Program-made: the position numbers and the translations under genes
In this document: positions 1 through 12,170 of the stretch, piece by piece
Numbering within the stretch: position 1 is the stretch's first letter
Layout of the letters: every line of letters starts with the position of its first letter
Assembly (NCBI GenBank): GCA_022432975.1
Contig: CM039505.1
Location: 48,126,897-48,190,896 of the forward strand
Source: Begonia masoniana
Taxonomy: Eukaryota > Streptophyta > Magnoliopsida > Cucurbitales > Begoniaceae
Reading direction: 5' to 3'
DNA: 64,000 nt
The notes under the pieces: model-generated
Told to the model about the DNA's origin: nothing
Seen by the model: only the letters and a program-made list of their open reading frames with translations
Databases searched by the model: none

Positions 1-1622
1 ACAGACCTGTTTTGTTGTACATTTTTTTGCGTGTTATGTATGGATAGGCGGCGAATCTTGTCCGGCCATTGCAGATTTTGATCTTTGGCAACCATGGCAA
101 CATTTTGGTCCCTTGATTTTGCGATGATGATATCCCGCAATAGATCGTGGATGCGACACTTTTTCACTCTTCCATCGGTAGTTGTTCTTATCGGTTTGAT
201 CAAGTTTCTATTCAAGAGTTCATTGAAGTAGTCATCTGCAACATCTTCCAGTGTCTTGCCTTCTTTTGCAGCGATGAAGCCCTCTGCAATCCACAGTCGA
301 ATTAGTCGTGCACGCTTGATCAAGTGATTCTCGGGAAAGATGCTAATGTATAAGAAGCAAGATTTCAAATAATATGGTAAATCATTGAAACTAAGCGAGA
401 GCACTGTCTTCAGATGCTTGAGTTTATCATGGCCGTTAATCTCAGATCCGAGACTACGACATACCATATGCCACTCCTCTATAATCTCCTTGCTTTTCGT
501 AGCCAAAACACCACCGATCGCCACGATTGCCAGTGGTAGCCCATCGCATCTTCTTATTATATATTGACAGATTTCCTCTAAGTAAGGAGGACATTCTTTG
601 TCGCCGCGGAACGTTTGATTACAGAAAAGTTCCCATGATTCCTTTGGTGGTAGAGGCTTCAAATTGTATACTTTGTCAAAGTGATTGACACTTGCAGAAG
701 AAGCTATGTCGTTCTTTTGCGTGGTGAGCATTACTCGACTGCCGTTTTTATTGTTGGGCAACATATGTTGCACATCATTCCATTCTTTCAACTGCCATAT
801 GTCATCCAATACAATCAAGTACCTTCCTCTACTTAGCAAATCCATGATTATTTCTTTGAGCATTTGTGTTTTGAAGTTGTCCAAATTTTTTGGGGGTCGC
901 CTCCTCATGACTTGGTAGAGTTGTTGAACCATGTCTGTGAGGAGTTCTTGTTCCTCCAAGGATTGAGAAACTGTGATCCAAGCATGGGTTTTGAAATGTT
1001 TCTTTACTTCTGGATCATCATACACTTGCCTTGCCAACGTTGTTTTCCCCATGCCTCCCATGGCAACCAAAGAAATTACTTCACAATCCAAGCTGCCGTC
1101 GACGAGCCACTGCATCAGTTGTTCTTTAGGTCCGTCAATGCCCACGAGATTTGCTTTCTTTAAGAGAAGCGCGTCTCCATGACTTCCTACATGCTTGGAT
1201 TTAGAAGCTTGTTCAATTTTTCTTAGTTTGTCCTCTTGTCTTTTGAGTTCCTCTGCGATGACTCCAATTTTCGAGTTTATTTCTCTTAAATCTGACCTGA
1301 GTCGATACCGAGCTTTCATGTTCTTTATACAACAAGATATTTGGTGGAAGATAGCATCTCCATGATCATGTGTATGAAGAATCAAAAGCTCATCAAAGAC
1401 ATCTTCGCAATCTTGAATCACCTCTCTAACTTGCTGCAACCATACTTTCAGCTCCTCCTCCCCTTCTTCGAACACATCCGCGTAACGTAAGATGGCTCTC
1501 AGTCTCTCCAAGTCTCTTCTCACCTGCTCAAATTCATGCCTCGTAAATCTCAAGGGTTGCATCTCGTTTTTAATGATGCCCATGATTGTTTCGAGCAGAA
1601 AGAGCACTGTGCTCTCTCCCAT
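1..1622 (-). CDS. CC-NB-ARC (RPM1-like) disease resistance protein, 3' end outside window
   Basis: Open for about 540 codons from an ATG at 1622 to the window edge; an in-frame TGA lies a short way upstream, which supports this start. Residues 1-170 resemble an Rx-type coiled-coil domain. The NB-ARC follows: P-loop GGMGKTT with the Walker A lysine near residue 193, kinase-2 LIVLDDIW (aspartates near 273-274), RNBS-B GSRVMLTTQ, GLPLA at 361-365, an RNBS-D block with CFLYISIFPE, and an MHD-type motif reading IHD at about 491-493. These proteins are cytosolic or membrane-associated ATP/ADP switches that detect pathogen effectors and trigger immunity. Family members run to about 900 residues, so the LRR region should lie left of position 1. 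No stop, frameshift or intron was seen, so it may be functional. The family call is firm; the recognised pathogen cannot be inferred. Confidence 0.93.
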   Translation of the reverse strand, partial: MGESTVLFLLETIMGIIKNEMQPLRFTRHEFEQVRRDLERLRAILRYADVFEEGEEELKVWLQQVREVIQDCEDVFDELLILHTHDHGDAIFHQISCCIKNMKARYRLRSDLREINSKIGVIAEELKRQEDKLRKIEQASKSKHVGSHGDALLLKKANLVGIDGPKEQLMQWLVDGSLDCEVISLVAMGGMGKTTLARQVYDDPEVKKHFKTHAWITVSQSLEEQELLTDMVQQLYQVMRRRPPKNLDNFKTQMLKEIIMDLLSRGRYLIVLDDIWQLKEWNDVQHMLPNNKNGSRVMLTTQKNDIASSASVNHFDKVYNLKPLPPKESWELFCNQTFRGDKECPPYLEEICQYIIRRCDGLPLAIVAIGGVLATKSKEIIEEWHMVCRSLGSEINGHDKLKHLKTVLSLSFNDLPYYLKSCFLYISIFPENHLIKRARLIRLWIAEGFIAAKEGKTLEDVADDYFNELLNRNLIKPIRTTTDGRVKKCRIHDLLRDIIIAKSRDQNVAMVAKDQNLQWPDKIRRLSIHNTQKNVQQNRS

Positions 1623-3934
1623 TCTTCTTTTCCTATCTGAAATTCGTGAAAACAGTCAGTTTTATAACAGATTTTGTACTTAGAAACTTTAATATGTCTA
1701 AAGCAAGAACAAAACTGTCTTCTTCAACTGCTTCTTCAAAGAAAATACATCAGAAACTTCCTTTGCAGCAAAGTCAAACACTCTACCTTTCAAGTGGATA
1801 TATTTAATCCATTGCAGCCCTACAATGTAATTTCAGTGAAGCTCCTTCCAGGCGTTATGTATTTATTTTGTAAAAAATAAATCATTATTTTCTGTTCGCT
1901 TAAAATTTAATATTATAATCTACAACCTCTATACTACTCTTTAAGATAATTTCATAATGCATCACCCTGTTGTCCATAACCTGCCCTAACACAAGAAACT
2001 AAGTTCAATTGAGTCATGCAAAGAGGTGCTGCCGTTTAGAGAAAGAAACCATGAAGTAGATCTTAAAGAGTAAGGACACTTCTAATTCTTGTATGATGAT
2101 TATTTTAGTGTTGTGTTAACACTGATAACCTCAAGTGTGGATGTGGAAAGTAACTTATGACCTGCGTCAAGAAACTGATGTCATCAAAGAGATGCGAGGG
2201 AGTTCCATCTAGGGTTAATAATTTCACGAAATTATACATGTATACTCATTGCTTGAGAACTAGTTGTTACGACCCCAAGACAAGCCAAAGTAGAAATATC
2301 GAGTTGAACAATCTCATCCTCGAAGAGATTCGACCGCCTGATCCTTACAATTTGCATCGAAAGATTTGAAACCATAAATTAAATCTAAGTTATAAATCAC
2401 ATAAGATAGGTTGAGTCTATATATTAACAAAGATTTAAAAATGACAGTGCAATAAATTTAAGTCAAAAAGAAAATATTGTTCGAGAGATAAAAATGTCCG
2501 CATCAAAAAAAAAAATTATACAAGTGAAAAGCAAAAGAAGGAAATAAATCAAATCTCATCAAAAGAAGTAAACACTCAAAAGAAAAGGAAAGACAAGGAA
2601 GGAAACTCCAAAAAACTCGACCATCGGCCTTGGTCCTGGCAATATGGGTTCTTCCCTAGGAAAATCATAAACATTAGGGGTGAACGAACCAAACCTAGGG
2701 GGATTCCTAATGCAATAAAAATTTGTTTTCTTTATTTAAAAGATTCACATGAGTTAGAAAATGTCAACATGTATGGATTTATATTCAAAACATTACCATT
2801 TTAAAAATTGGTTCTAACAACCATCGATAAGATAAATGTTGAAAATTGTGCTACATGTTATTTAGTAGCGTATAAAGAAAATAACGATACCACCATTTTC
2901 TGTAGAAAACAATTCTAGTAAAAATAATGTCAAATCACGGAATTTTCAGATTAGTATTCATAGATGTACAAAGGAAAAAATAATTTTCTGAAGACTAATT
3001 GAGACAACCAAAACATTTTAATCAAATTTATGGACTTTCACCATAGTACATATTATCGTGAACAGTCTCAGATGTATATTACGAAACTTGCTTACACCTC
3101 ACTCGATTGAAAGTGCACAACAAAATAAATGTTTAAAACTAGTGTCCAAGTATCAAATGGATATCATGGATGCTAAAAATAAAGATGTAATACCAGTATA
3201 TAATCAGATAATATGGATGTGGTTGACCAGTTACAAGAACCGGCCTACCTACACAAAGTGTGATCGACCTCGAAAATGATCGAGACAAACACTAAGGTTC
3301 TAGTAGGTATTTGGTAATTCGTACCACAAATGGAATTGATTGGAGAAACATAGAACCTCAAGCGAATGTTCAAGGACGATTTTTGCCAAAACAAATATTG
3401 TCCTTTGCACCGATCCTTTAGATTAGATGTTTGTCATGTAAATGTATGGTTATCGTAATTGCATTAAATATAAGGTTAGAAAGTTTGAACTTTCTCCTTT
3501 AAATCATGTTGAGCATAATAAGATTAACACCAACTAAATTATTAGGTATCAAAATAGGAGCATCTAATCTAAAAATATGTATAAAAATTAAATTAAGTTG
3601 TAACCAAAAAGAGGTAAAACTAAATCATTAATTCCTTACACATGAAGAATGACAGAAATTTTAATTTATTTACAAAAAATTGGTAGATTTTGTATATAAA
3701 AGAATTAATATTCCTTTATTTGCTAAACAATTGATATAGAGATGAAAAATGCAAATTTAACTAACACTTAATTCATTAAGGAATTGAAAAGAAAGGAGAG
3801 ATGCATATATAACATGAGGAAGGTATACATATATACGTATGTATATATATAAAATTAAAAATAGCAACATTGACAATGAATTGGAAATCACGAGAAAGTT
3901 GTTTAATAAAGTCAGCAATTAATTCATACAAATA
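1623..3934. other. Intergenic AT-rich DNA, no gene recognised
   Basis: This is the presumed upstream side of the NLR. Only short ORFs without recognisable domains occur. The NLR promoter should lie in the first few hundred bases, but I could not pick a convincing TATA box. Around 3205-3430 there is a diverged copy of a dispersed repeat (listed separately). Confidence 0.5.
3205..3430 (+). repeat. Diverged copy of a dispersed repeat also at 57530-57800 and 58130-58320
   Basis: The stretch around ATATGGATGTGGTTGAC, the GATCGACCTCGAAA segment, the TATTTGG(T)AAT segment and the TTTTTGCCAAAACAAAT segment recur in the same order in the repeat near 57530-57800, with many substitutions and a shorter middle. 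No protein is encoded. Family and mechanism of spread are unknown. Confidence 0.55.
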
Positions 3935-4330
3935 ATGAATTAAGAATAGTTGATACAATTGGGAGATTGTAGAAAAATACTAATAAGATTATAATAGAGA
4001 AAGTTCAAAATAAAAGATGAATTATGTAAATCCATAAGTATAATCTTGTTGAAATCATCTACGAATTCAAACATCTTGGTCTTAAGGTAAATGAGATTGA
4101 TGAGGGATTTAGACATATATAATGAATCTGATTCAGCCACAGACAAACAGCTATGATTTCATTTTTAACCTCTATTAAAACTTCATATTCTAAATGCAAG
4201 AAGATACTATTATATGCCAAGTCTACGATCTTCTCTTTCTCACTTTTAGAGAGTGAATCGAACATCTTTTCTTCCAACGTCTAAATCAATTTGGCCATCA
4301 AATGTCTTTCCACTGCTTGGGACATCCCAA
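3935..4330 (-). pseudogene. Ty1/Copia gag fragment (relic)
   Basis: Read on the minus strand, overlapping frames give a string typical of the Copia UBN2-type gag: SEKEKIVDLAYNSIFLHL, then a LWL-LNQIHYMSKSL stretch, then FEFVDDFNKII. The pieces lie in two frames with at least one frameshift between about 4060 and 4150. No LTR, protease or pol is attached, so this is an isolated relic. Similar gag segments occur in the minus-strand Copia near 61750-62150. Confidence 0.7.
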
Positions 4331-4929
4331 GGTTATTTTAGAAAAAACTTATTACAAGTTATTAGAACTCAAATTACGCAGATTATCACCAACTATAATA
4401 ATAATATATAGATCAGATCTGAAATTCAAGAATAATGCCCAATACACAAGATAAAACGTAAAACAGAATCACAATCAAATTAAGAGAAATAAAGAGTAGG
4501 TCAAGATAGTTTAAATTTTTTTTGAAGATTATAATAACAGCATGTGCAAGTCACTCTCAACACATCAATCTTAGCCAATCAACACCACATGCTCTGTAAT
4601 CTTGAACAAAATGAATTCAATAGTTGAGGCACTTAATTTTATAGATCAATAAAAATTTTTCATAAAGCTTATCTTCATATCACAGATGAAATCTGATCGA
4701 GAATCAAAATATATATTCTAGGTTTTACAAAGTATACTTCAGATTCTATACAAATTAAAAAGGGATTTTCGTATTTATAAAACATTAAAAACATAGATAT
4801 TTATCAAAAACAAATTTAAACTTGGCTCTTCTACTAGTTTCTTGTTAATTATTTTCACATATTAACGTTCTCTAAATTTGCATAAAAAAACACAACTATA
4901 TATGGTGGTTCAGATAAGTAGTTTTTCAT
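4331..4929. other. AT-rich spacer, nothing recognised
   Basis: No ORF, repeat unit or RNA gene could be supported here. Satellite-like wording becomes recognisable only from about 4930. Confidence 0.4.
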
Positions 4930-5843
4930 TAAATTGCTTTAGATTGAGATTTTTCTTCTGGAAAAGTTTTCTTCTCTCTTTTTAAGAAGTTTTTCCAACC
5001 TACCAAGCAAGCGTACTTGTCATGACAAAGTTCGTAGAATCTTAAAAGAACATTTAACAGATCTTTATTGCCCTTTCAATCATAGTTCCTCACTACTTGA
5101 AAAGTCTTGAAAAAATGGCAAAGCTCAAATAAAATGTTTCCTGACCTTCCAAGCAAACGCACCTATCATAACAAAGGTCGTTCAATCCTTGGAGAAAAAT
5201 TCAAGAGACCATTTGTTTTAAAAATATAGCCTAATAAGATATTTCAACTTACCAAGCAAGTGCACCCATTATGGTAAAGGTCGTGAAAATTTTATCACGC
5301 CTTTTTTTTTTTTAATGTACCTAGATGTTGGTTGCTCATCACTTGAAAATTTTGATAAAATACCTAAAAAGATAGCACAAACAAGATTTTTTTTTTCGAC
5401 TTCCAAGCAAGCACAATAATCATAACCAAGATCATACAAACCTTGAATAAATTTTTAAAAGGCCTTTCTTTTTTAAAGTCACTTCAGATTCAGTTCCTTG
5501 TTACTTGAAAACCTTAACAAAATGTTTGATAAGATAGCCTTAATAAAATGTTTTTCGACCTGTCAAGCAAGCGCACCTGTCATGGCAAAGGTCGTACACA
5601 ATCCATGCAAAAACTTTTTTAGAGACCTTGCTGTTTAAACGTAGCTTTTGTTCGTTGATTGAAAAGTTAAACAAAATGCCTAATGAGATAGCCCCAATAT
5701 GATGTTTTGTAACCTATCAAACAAGCTCACCCGCATGGCAAAGGTCATACAATCCTTATGGAAAATTTTAAGAGACTTTTCGTTTTTAAATGTAAATTCA
5801 ATCTTGGTGCTTATTACTTAAAAAGTTTGACAAAAAGACTAAT
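4930..5843. repeat. Satellite block 1 (monomer about 155-165 bp)
   Basis: Roughly six diverged monomers in tandem. Each contains a 'CCAAGCAAGCGCACC' segment, 'CATGGCAAAGGTCGTACAA', an 'AAGAGACC' followed by a T-run and 'AAACGTAGCTT', then 'CTTGAAAAGTTTAACAAAATG' split by substitutions, and 'CTAATAAGATAGCC'. The same monomer fills 18366-21495, 24553-26572 and 28241-28935. The block stops at the start of the LTR retrotransposon at 5844. Confidence 0.85.
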
Positions 5844-8329
5844 TGTAACGCCCCGAGTCTCCACGACCCGGTTTGCTACAGGGACTACTATGGCTGACAC
5901 TCTCTCTCAACTATCCCATTTGCTTAAGCTTCCTACGCTAGAAATACCTTCCAATAAAACTCACGCAGCGAAATTAAAACTGACCTCCCGAAGTTCTCTT
6001 ATGCCTTACTTAGCTGTCTAGACTTACTAATTTCCCCTAATCCTAACCGTTAGATTTCACGGCATCCTCCTTGAAAATTTTGGCAGAGTAACGCCTGAAA
6101 ATGGCACCTCCAAAATGCTAAATACCTGCATAAAAATCAATCCTCAATCAAATCCTGAATATTCCTATTCATCTAACAAACAAACGAAATCTCCAGACAA
6201 TCATCATATCAACAAGAAAGACTGTACTACAGACCATAATGAAGAAAATTCATAGTATAGGGTGACACATTACCCTTAGCTATGAATATATACAACGAAT
6301 ACACAATACCCCAACAAAAAGACAAAAGGAGTCATACTCCCTATCAACACCGAGCCACGGCTTCCTGGGTCAGGTCGCCCTAATACTGTCATCAGCCAGG
6401 GCCCTGGTTGCACGTCACCAACCGCGCATCTACTCCTAGGCAGGCTCTCGATACTCACACTCCTCCTCTACAACACCTATACCACAGAACACATGGTAAG
6501 CTCAAAGCTTAGTAAGTAAGTGCTGAAAATAAATATGAAGCATGCAAATCAGTTATGCAATCCTAACACATGCACGTCTCTACACACGTTGTCATTACCT
6601 CACCGCATCGCACCTCACCGAGGTTTGGAATGCAACCACACCGGGCAGTCGGTCTGTACACCGCACGTCGCCACTGCTCCAGCTCGTCCCTGAAGCGGGG
6701 CCCACAAGTCACACTCGAGCCCACTGTCGCCTGTCCACACCGTACCTCACATCCCACTACTCTCCCGTGCTTAAAACATGCTCAAAATATTTTTGCGTAA
6801 CTTTTAAAACATGATGCATGCTAACCATAACGTACTCACAATGATTGCACCCACACATCACATGACATCACATTCAGGCTACTCACAACATGCACCCGAC
6901 TCACAACATGCAAACAACTTTGGGGTAGGCCCTTCTGGGCGACTCTCAAGCATTCGCTCCCACACTACTACTTCCCTGGCGTCCTAGCTCGCTGGGGTTG
7001 ATACATCACGTCACCTATGGCTTCACCTAGCACAATTCAAAATCCTCGTTAGTACCTAAACTTAAACTTGCTAATTCATTCTAAAACTAACATTTCTAAC
7101 TTATCCCAACTCACATCTAGCTAAACTGGTCACTAACTTGGTTCGTTAAAAATCAACCCGAAACCTCGAACGTGCACAACTTACGCGTTGGTTATCAAAA
7201 TTGAATGATTTTAGCGACCACGTACTCCTCTAATAACCTAGTTTAGCCTACCAAAAGGGAATTTAAAACGAACGACTGTAACTGGTTCAAAACCCAAAAA
7301 ATAGAATTGGTCTATTATGCTAAAACGTCCAAAATTTAACCTTCAATCCAATTTCATCAATTTCATTGTCAATTAATCCCATTCAGATCAATTTAGGCTT
7401 GGCACAACGCAAATTGAGGGTTCCCCACTCGGAAACCCGAATTTCACCTAAACTTTGAATTTGTGTAACTTTTGCTACGATTATCAAAAAGACTCGATTT
7501 TAGCGGTTAAACGCTTCACTAATAACCTAGTTTAACATACAAAAGAGAATTTAAAACAACTAACCGTAGCTAGGTCAAAATCTCCAAAAACATAACCGGT
7601 TTTAGAGTTCCAAATTTCCTAATTTTTGTTTTTCAACAAAACTCTCTCAATTCGTCACCAACCTATCACATTATAACCCATTAAGTATAATCTAACAACA
7701 TTTTGAAGTTTCCAATTCGGGAAACCCAAATTCACAGAACACTCTCTTACGTTTTCTCCCAGAAAAACAAGGCACCACTGCCCAACGGTGATCGCCCCTT
7801 CCCCGCCGTCACTTCTCCTACCATTCAGCACCAAACGACCCAGACTTGAAAACAATGTGACACTACACCATCGGCCATTAGAACAGAAAAGAACAGGGGA
7901 AAAACTCACTTGCCTCGGTCGGGTTTGGCATGAAAAGTCAGACCGCAGCCGGCTTCAATTCGTTGGAGCAGGGGGACGCCGGCGCCTTCTCCTTCTCTCC
8001 CTTGTCGGTCGTCGGCAGAACAGCTCGAGCTCTCTTCCTTCGGGAGCTCGAGCTGCAGAATACCGAATGGCTTCTTCGTGAAGCCATTCGTGTTTTTTTT
8101 AAGTTTAGTTTTTAGTTTTTTATTTATTTTGTTAACTAAATTACTAAATTGCCCTCGCGTGTTTGAATTTCCGTATTTCCGTTAAGTTCGCATCCTCTCG
8201 ATCTAAAATTTTGGAAATCCTTTTCCAAATAAAATCTTAAGTTTTAATAAGCTAATTAGCCCGTTAAAATCTCTCACGGAATTCTAATAGGACTTTTAAT
8301 TTATTAGGTAAAATTTCTGGGTTATTACA
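5844..8329 (-). repeat. 3' LTR of the Del/Tekay-type element (2486 bp)
   Basis: It runs from TGTAACGCCCCGAGTC to GGTTATTACA, TG...CA bounded as read on either strand. It is collinear with 15643-18365 but lacks two of the three copies of a 121-bp unit. It contains the conserved LTR core block at about 6355-6530. Confidence 0.88.
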
Positions 8330-8340
8330 TCCTCTCCACC
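8330..8340 (-). other. Polypurine tract
   Basis: On the minus strand this reads GGTGGAGAGGA directly abutting the 3' LTR. It is the expected primer for plus-strand DNA synthesis during reverse transcription. Confidence 0.8.
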
Positions 8341-8839
8341 ATATAAGAATTTTATCCCCAAAATTTACATACCGAATAGCTCAGGAAACTGCCGCTCCAT
8401 GTCCTGCTGCCGCTCCCAAGTGGTCTCCTCCACATTGCTGTTATGCCACAACACCTTGACAGCTGATCCCAAAATCCAGACAGGTCTCTCCTCATAAGAC
8501 ATAGTCGGCTGGATCTCAATCTCCTCCTAAGTCACCACCTGGGTAGGATCTCGAATGTACTTCCTCAGCATGGAAACATGGAAGACATCATGAATGGTAC
8601 TCATGGATGATGGCAGCTGTAGCCGGTAGGCGGTACTGTCTCCAATATAGGAAATGGTCCCACAAACCGAGGTTTGAGCTTCCCTCGCTTCCCGAACCTG
8701 ACCACTCCCTTGAATGAGGAGATCTTTAGAAACACCAAATCCCCATGCTAAACTCCAACTCTCGCCGCCTCTGATCTGCATAACTCTTCTGCCGACTCTG
8801 AGCTGCCTCAATCCTCCTCCGAATAATGGCAACCTTATC
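8341..8839 (-). pseudogene. Gypsy integrase C-terminus with chromodomain-like tail
   Basis: Minus-strand frames give RRRIEAAQSRQKSYADQRRR, then a diverged core, then HDVFHVSMLRKYIRDP, and after an in-frame stop VKVLWHNSNVEETTWE, which fits the chromodomain end of Del/Tekay-type integrases. The chromodomain is thought to guide integration to heterochromatin. The 5' part of the integrase is displaced to 11582-12170 by the solo LTR. Several frame breaks are present. Confidence 0.8.
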
Positions 8840-11581
8840 TGTAACGCCTCCCGAACCCACCCCGGCTCTGTGTGCTACTTTGCTAACCAATTCCGCCTTT
8901 AAAACGTAATTTAAAATAATTTTTGATAAAAATTTGACCCGATTTTTGGATTTTTCTCGAAAATGGTTGGAAAATGTACCCAAAAATGGTGCAAAACGTG
9001 TCGGAAAAGATCGGGTTAAAACATATTTGAAAATCAAAAATTTTAAAAAAAATCCAAGTAGGCTCGGTTAGGCGGTGCGCGCGCTGGTGCCGATCAATCG
9101 GCGCCATGCACCAATCAATTGGCACCCTCTCGGGTGCGCGATCCCGCGCTGCCGAGCGATCGGCGCTGCTCGGCATTGCGCGCCCCCACAGCGCGCCCTG
9201 CGCGCCTCCTTCGACCTTCTGCTCATTTCTTCCACTTTTCTTCAAGCCAAACATTTTCAAATCACCCAAAAATTTTACCAAACATTCCCGACATCCTTAA
9301 CTTCATGACACGTAAAAATCACGAAAAACCGACTCTAAAATATCAATGAAAATGAGAAGACAATTGAAAACCGACGTCGTTTTCTTTACAAAAAACCGAG
9401 CGGCATAACGACTAAAGTTTTGAAATCCACAAACCTGAAAATCAAATACTTTATAAAACATATTCAAAACCATTCGAAAACAACATTTGTAATAGTCTAT
9501 AAAACCACCATTATTTATACTAGAAGTCCCACAGTACGACCAAATAAAACGGCTAAATTCTACGAACATTCAACCCAAAAATAGTTAGGAAAACTATACA
9601 ATCAAAATACCAAATCTCTCACAACTTCCTAAAGATCATGGTCGAGACGCCCCGACAACTGCCCGCACCGGCATACCGCGTACATCCCCGACTGCGCCCC
9701 AAAACATAGCTTTCCTCATAGCTCATACCTGCTAGGACGTCGTCACCTACACCACGGAACACAAAACGTAAGCCTAATGCTTAGCAAGTAGGGAATAATG
9801 CAGTTTAAAACAATGCATGCTCAACCCCTAGCATATGTAGTTTCTACTCGCTCTGTTGCTCTCGTTTCGATTTCTTTGCATTGTTCTATCATAGAACCCC
9901 TCACCAGTGCTAACCTCGCACCTTCACGCGACTAAGCGACTCCCGTAGAGTCCCTCGCAGGTGCCACCATAACGCGACTGGGCGACTCCCACGGAGTCCC
10001 TCGTAGGTGTCCGACTCCCACAAAGTCCCTCGCAAGTGCCACCCTAACGCGACTGGGCGACTCCCTTGGAGTCCCTCGCAGGTGTCACTTTAACGCGACT
10101 GGGCGACTCCACTATAGTCCCTCGCAGGTGCCACTGTAACGCGACTAGGCGACTCACACGGAGTCCCTCGTAGGTGTCACCCTAACGCGACTGGGCGACT
10201 CAACTCAAAACCCATAGCATTTTTACTTATCAGGGTCACTTTTCATTCTCGTAATTCAAAACCATGCTCAAAACTCATATTTTCGTAATTCAAAACCATA
10301 ATGCATGTCAATACAATGCACAAACACAAAATAAAACAACCAATCAAACAATAAACTCTACCGTTCCGTGGTCTATGCCTGAAGGCAACAAAACACACGT
10401 CCACTACTTACCTGGTTTCCCGGCACGTAACAGGTACTTCGACTACGCTAATTGCTCGCTCGTCAACCTAGAAAATATAGGGAAAACCATTTAGTAACAA
10501 CCTAAGGAATTCTAAAGAATACCTAGATCAAAACTAACAACAATTAAACCAATTCTAAAATCTAAAACTCTAAAAACCCAAATTCCCACAATATTTATTG
10601 TCCAAACTTCAAACGGCCATAACTTATTCGTTTTTTATCGGATTTCGACGTGCCACCCAATCCGCAAATCTCTACACGTCTACTATCCATTGAAACAATC
10701 AAATTAACCATTCAAACACCATGGCCAACTTGAAAACACAAAAACAGATTCAGCCCTCAATGTTTTCAAAACCGGTTTTTCATTCAATTCCACCAAAACT
10801 CCATTCTAACTCCATAAACCACCAAAAGTCATCCCTCTAACATTTAAAACACTAAATGTAGAAAGAAAACTAGCCAAGAACCATAATTTTCAGAGCTCTG
10901 AAACTAGGGTTTCCAAACCCCGTAAAAATCTCCACAAAACTCAATAAAAACACTAATAAACTTCACCTATATGCATACAATATAAAACCCATTCAACTTA
11001 CCTTAAAAACCCTTGGAAAATTGATGGAAAATGAAGGCAGAAAACTCAGCAATGGAGGGAGAAGAGCACCGTGGGTAATGAGGGAAGAAGAAGACCTAAT
11101 TCACAATTTAACCTAACATATTATTTCACTTTTAAATTTTTCCAACCAAGATTTCATAATTTAGAAAAGAACCCCACCCCCATTTACATTCAACCCAACG
11201 TGGGATCCCTCTCATTCATACCCCTCTAAGCCTTCTTTCTATTGGTTTAATACTTTTTTTACTTTTCAAACTGTCACTTTTCTACTACCACTTTTCTACA
11301 CTTGCTTTCATTTAACTTCTTAACTTATCTAAGCCTTAAAGCTTGCCTCTTCATTACTATCAACGTGGGGAATCATAATTTCCTCCTCATTTTTTTTATA
11401 CATTTCCTTCACTTTAATTAATTCAACCAATTATAACTCTAACTATTTCAACTCTTTGATTTCCTCTCCAAACTTCACTTTCTAACTCAATAGTTTAGAA
11501 GAAGATTAAGACGAACCTCAAACTCTCCTAATCGTCTAATCTAAGGGCTACGTACGCTGTAGGAAAATGTCGGGTGTTACA
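8840..11581 (-). mobile_element. Solo LTR, family B copy 1 (2742 bp)
   Basis: Starts TGTAACGCCTCCCG, ends TCGGGTGTTACA, and is flanked on both sides by TTATC (8835-8839 and 11582-11586), a perfect 5-bp target duplication inside the integrase gene of the host element. No internal retroelement coding was seen, so it is a solo LTR left by recombination between two LTRs. Its sense strand is taken as minus because its ends match those of the LTRs at 5844 and 15643. Confidence 0.9.
9927..10202. repeat. 46-bp minisatellite inside solo LTR B1
   Basis: About six units beginning CGCGACTGGGCGACTC and carrying GGAGTCCCTCGCAGGTG. One unit is partly duplicated. The position inside the LTR corresponds roughly to that of the 58-bp array in the LTR at 33155-36700. 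Confidence 0.85.
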
Positions 11582-12170
11582 TTATCGACCGTCTGCTGCA
11601 GAATCTCAGGGCCTAGCAATCTCGCCTCACCAACCTCGTCCCAATACAGAGACGATTTGCACTTCCTCCCATATAAAGCCTCATAGGGCTCCATACCAAT
11701 GGTGGACTGGTAGCTGTTATTATACGAAAATTCCACCAAAGGTAAGAACCTGCTCCAAGATGTCTAAAACTCTAGCACGCAAGCTTTCAGCATATCCTCC
11801 AGAATCTGTATAGTCCACTCTAACTGCCCGTCAGTCTGAGAATGAAAGGTCGTACTAAAATCCAACCGGGTACCCATGGCCTTCTACAGACTCCTCCAAA
11901 AATTAGACGTCAACCTATCCACAATCACCCAGATTGCATCATGGCCCTTCGCTGTCTTGGGCAATCCCATCAGGAAATCCATAGTGATTTTCTCTCACTT
12001 CCACTCTGGTATAGACAGTGGCTGAAGCATACTTGATGGCCTCTGGTGCTCTGCCTTCACCTGTTGGCATACTACACAAGCTTCAACATACATAGCCACC
12101 TCACGCTTCATATTAGGCCACCAATAATGCTGCTTAGGTCCCTATACATCTTAGTGCTCCCATGATGCAG
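11582..12170 (-). pseudogene. Gypsy integrase, zinc-binding and core part
   Basis: Minus-strand frames show the tail of the H2C2 zinc-binding region (HHGSTKMYRDL), a degraded core, then LVEFSYNNSYQSTIGMEPYE and ALYGRKCKS, typical of plant Gypsy integrases, ending at QQTVDN where the solo LTR is inserted. Several stops and frameshifts lie between about 11740 and 12100. The downstream continuation is at 8341-8839. Confidence 0.83.

Noticed and set aside
385..1880. Several plus-strand ORFs
   Set aside because: They are antisense shadows of the NLR or of its upstream region and show no domain.
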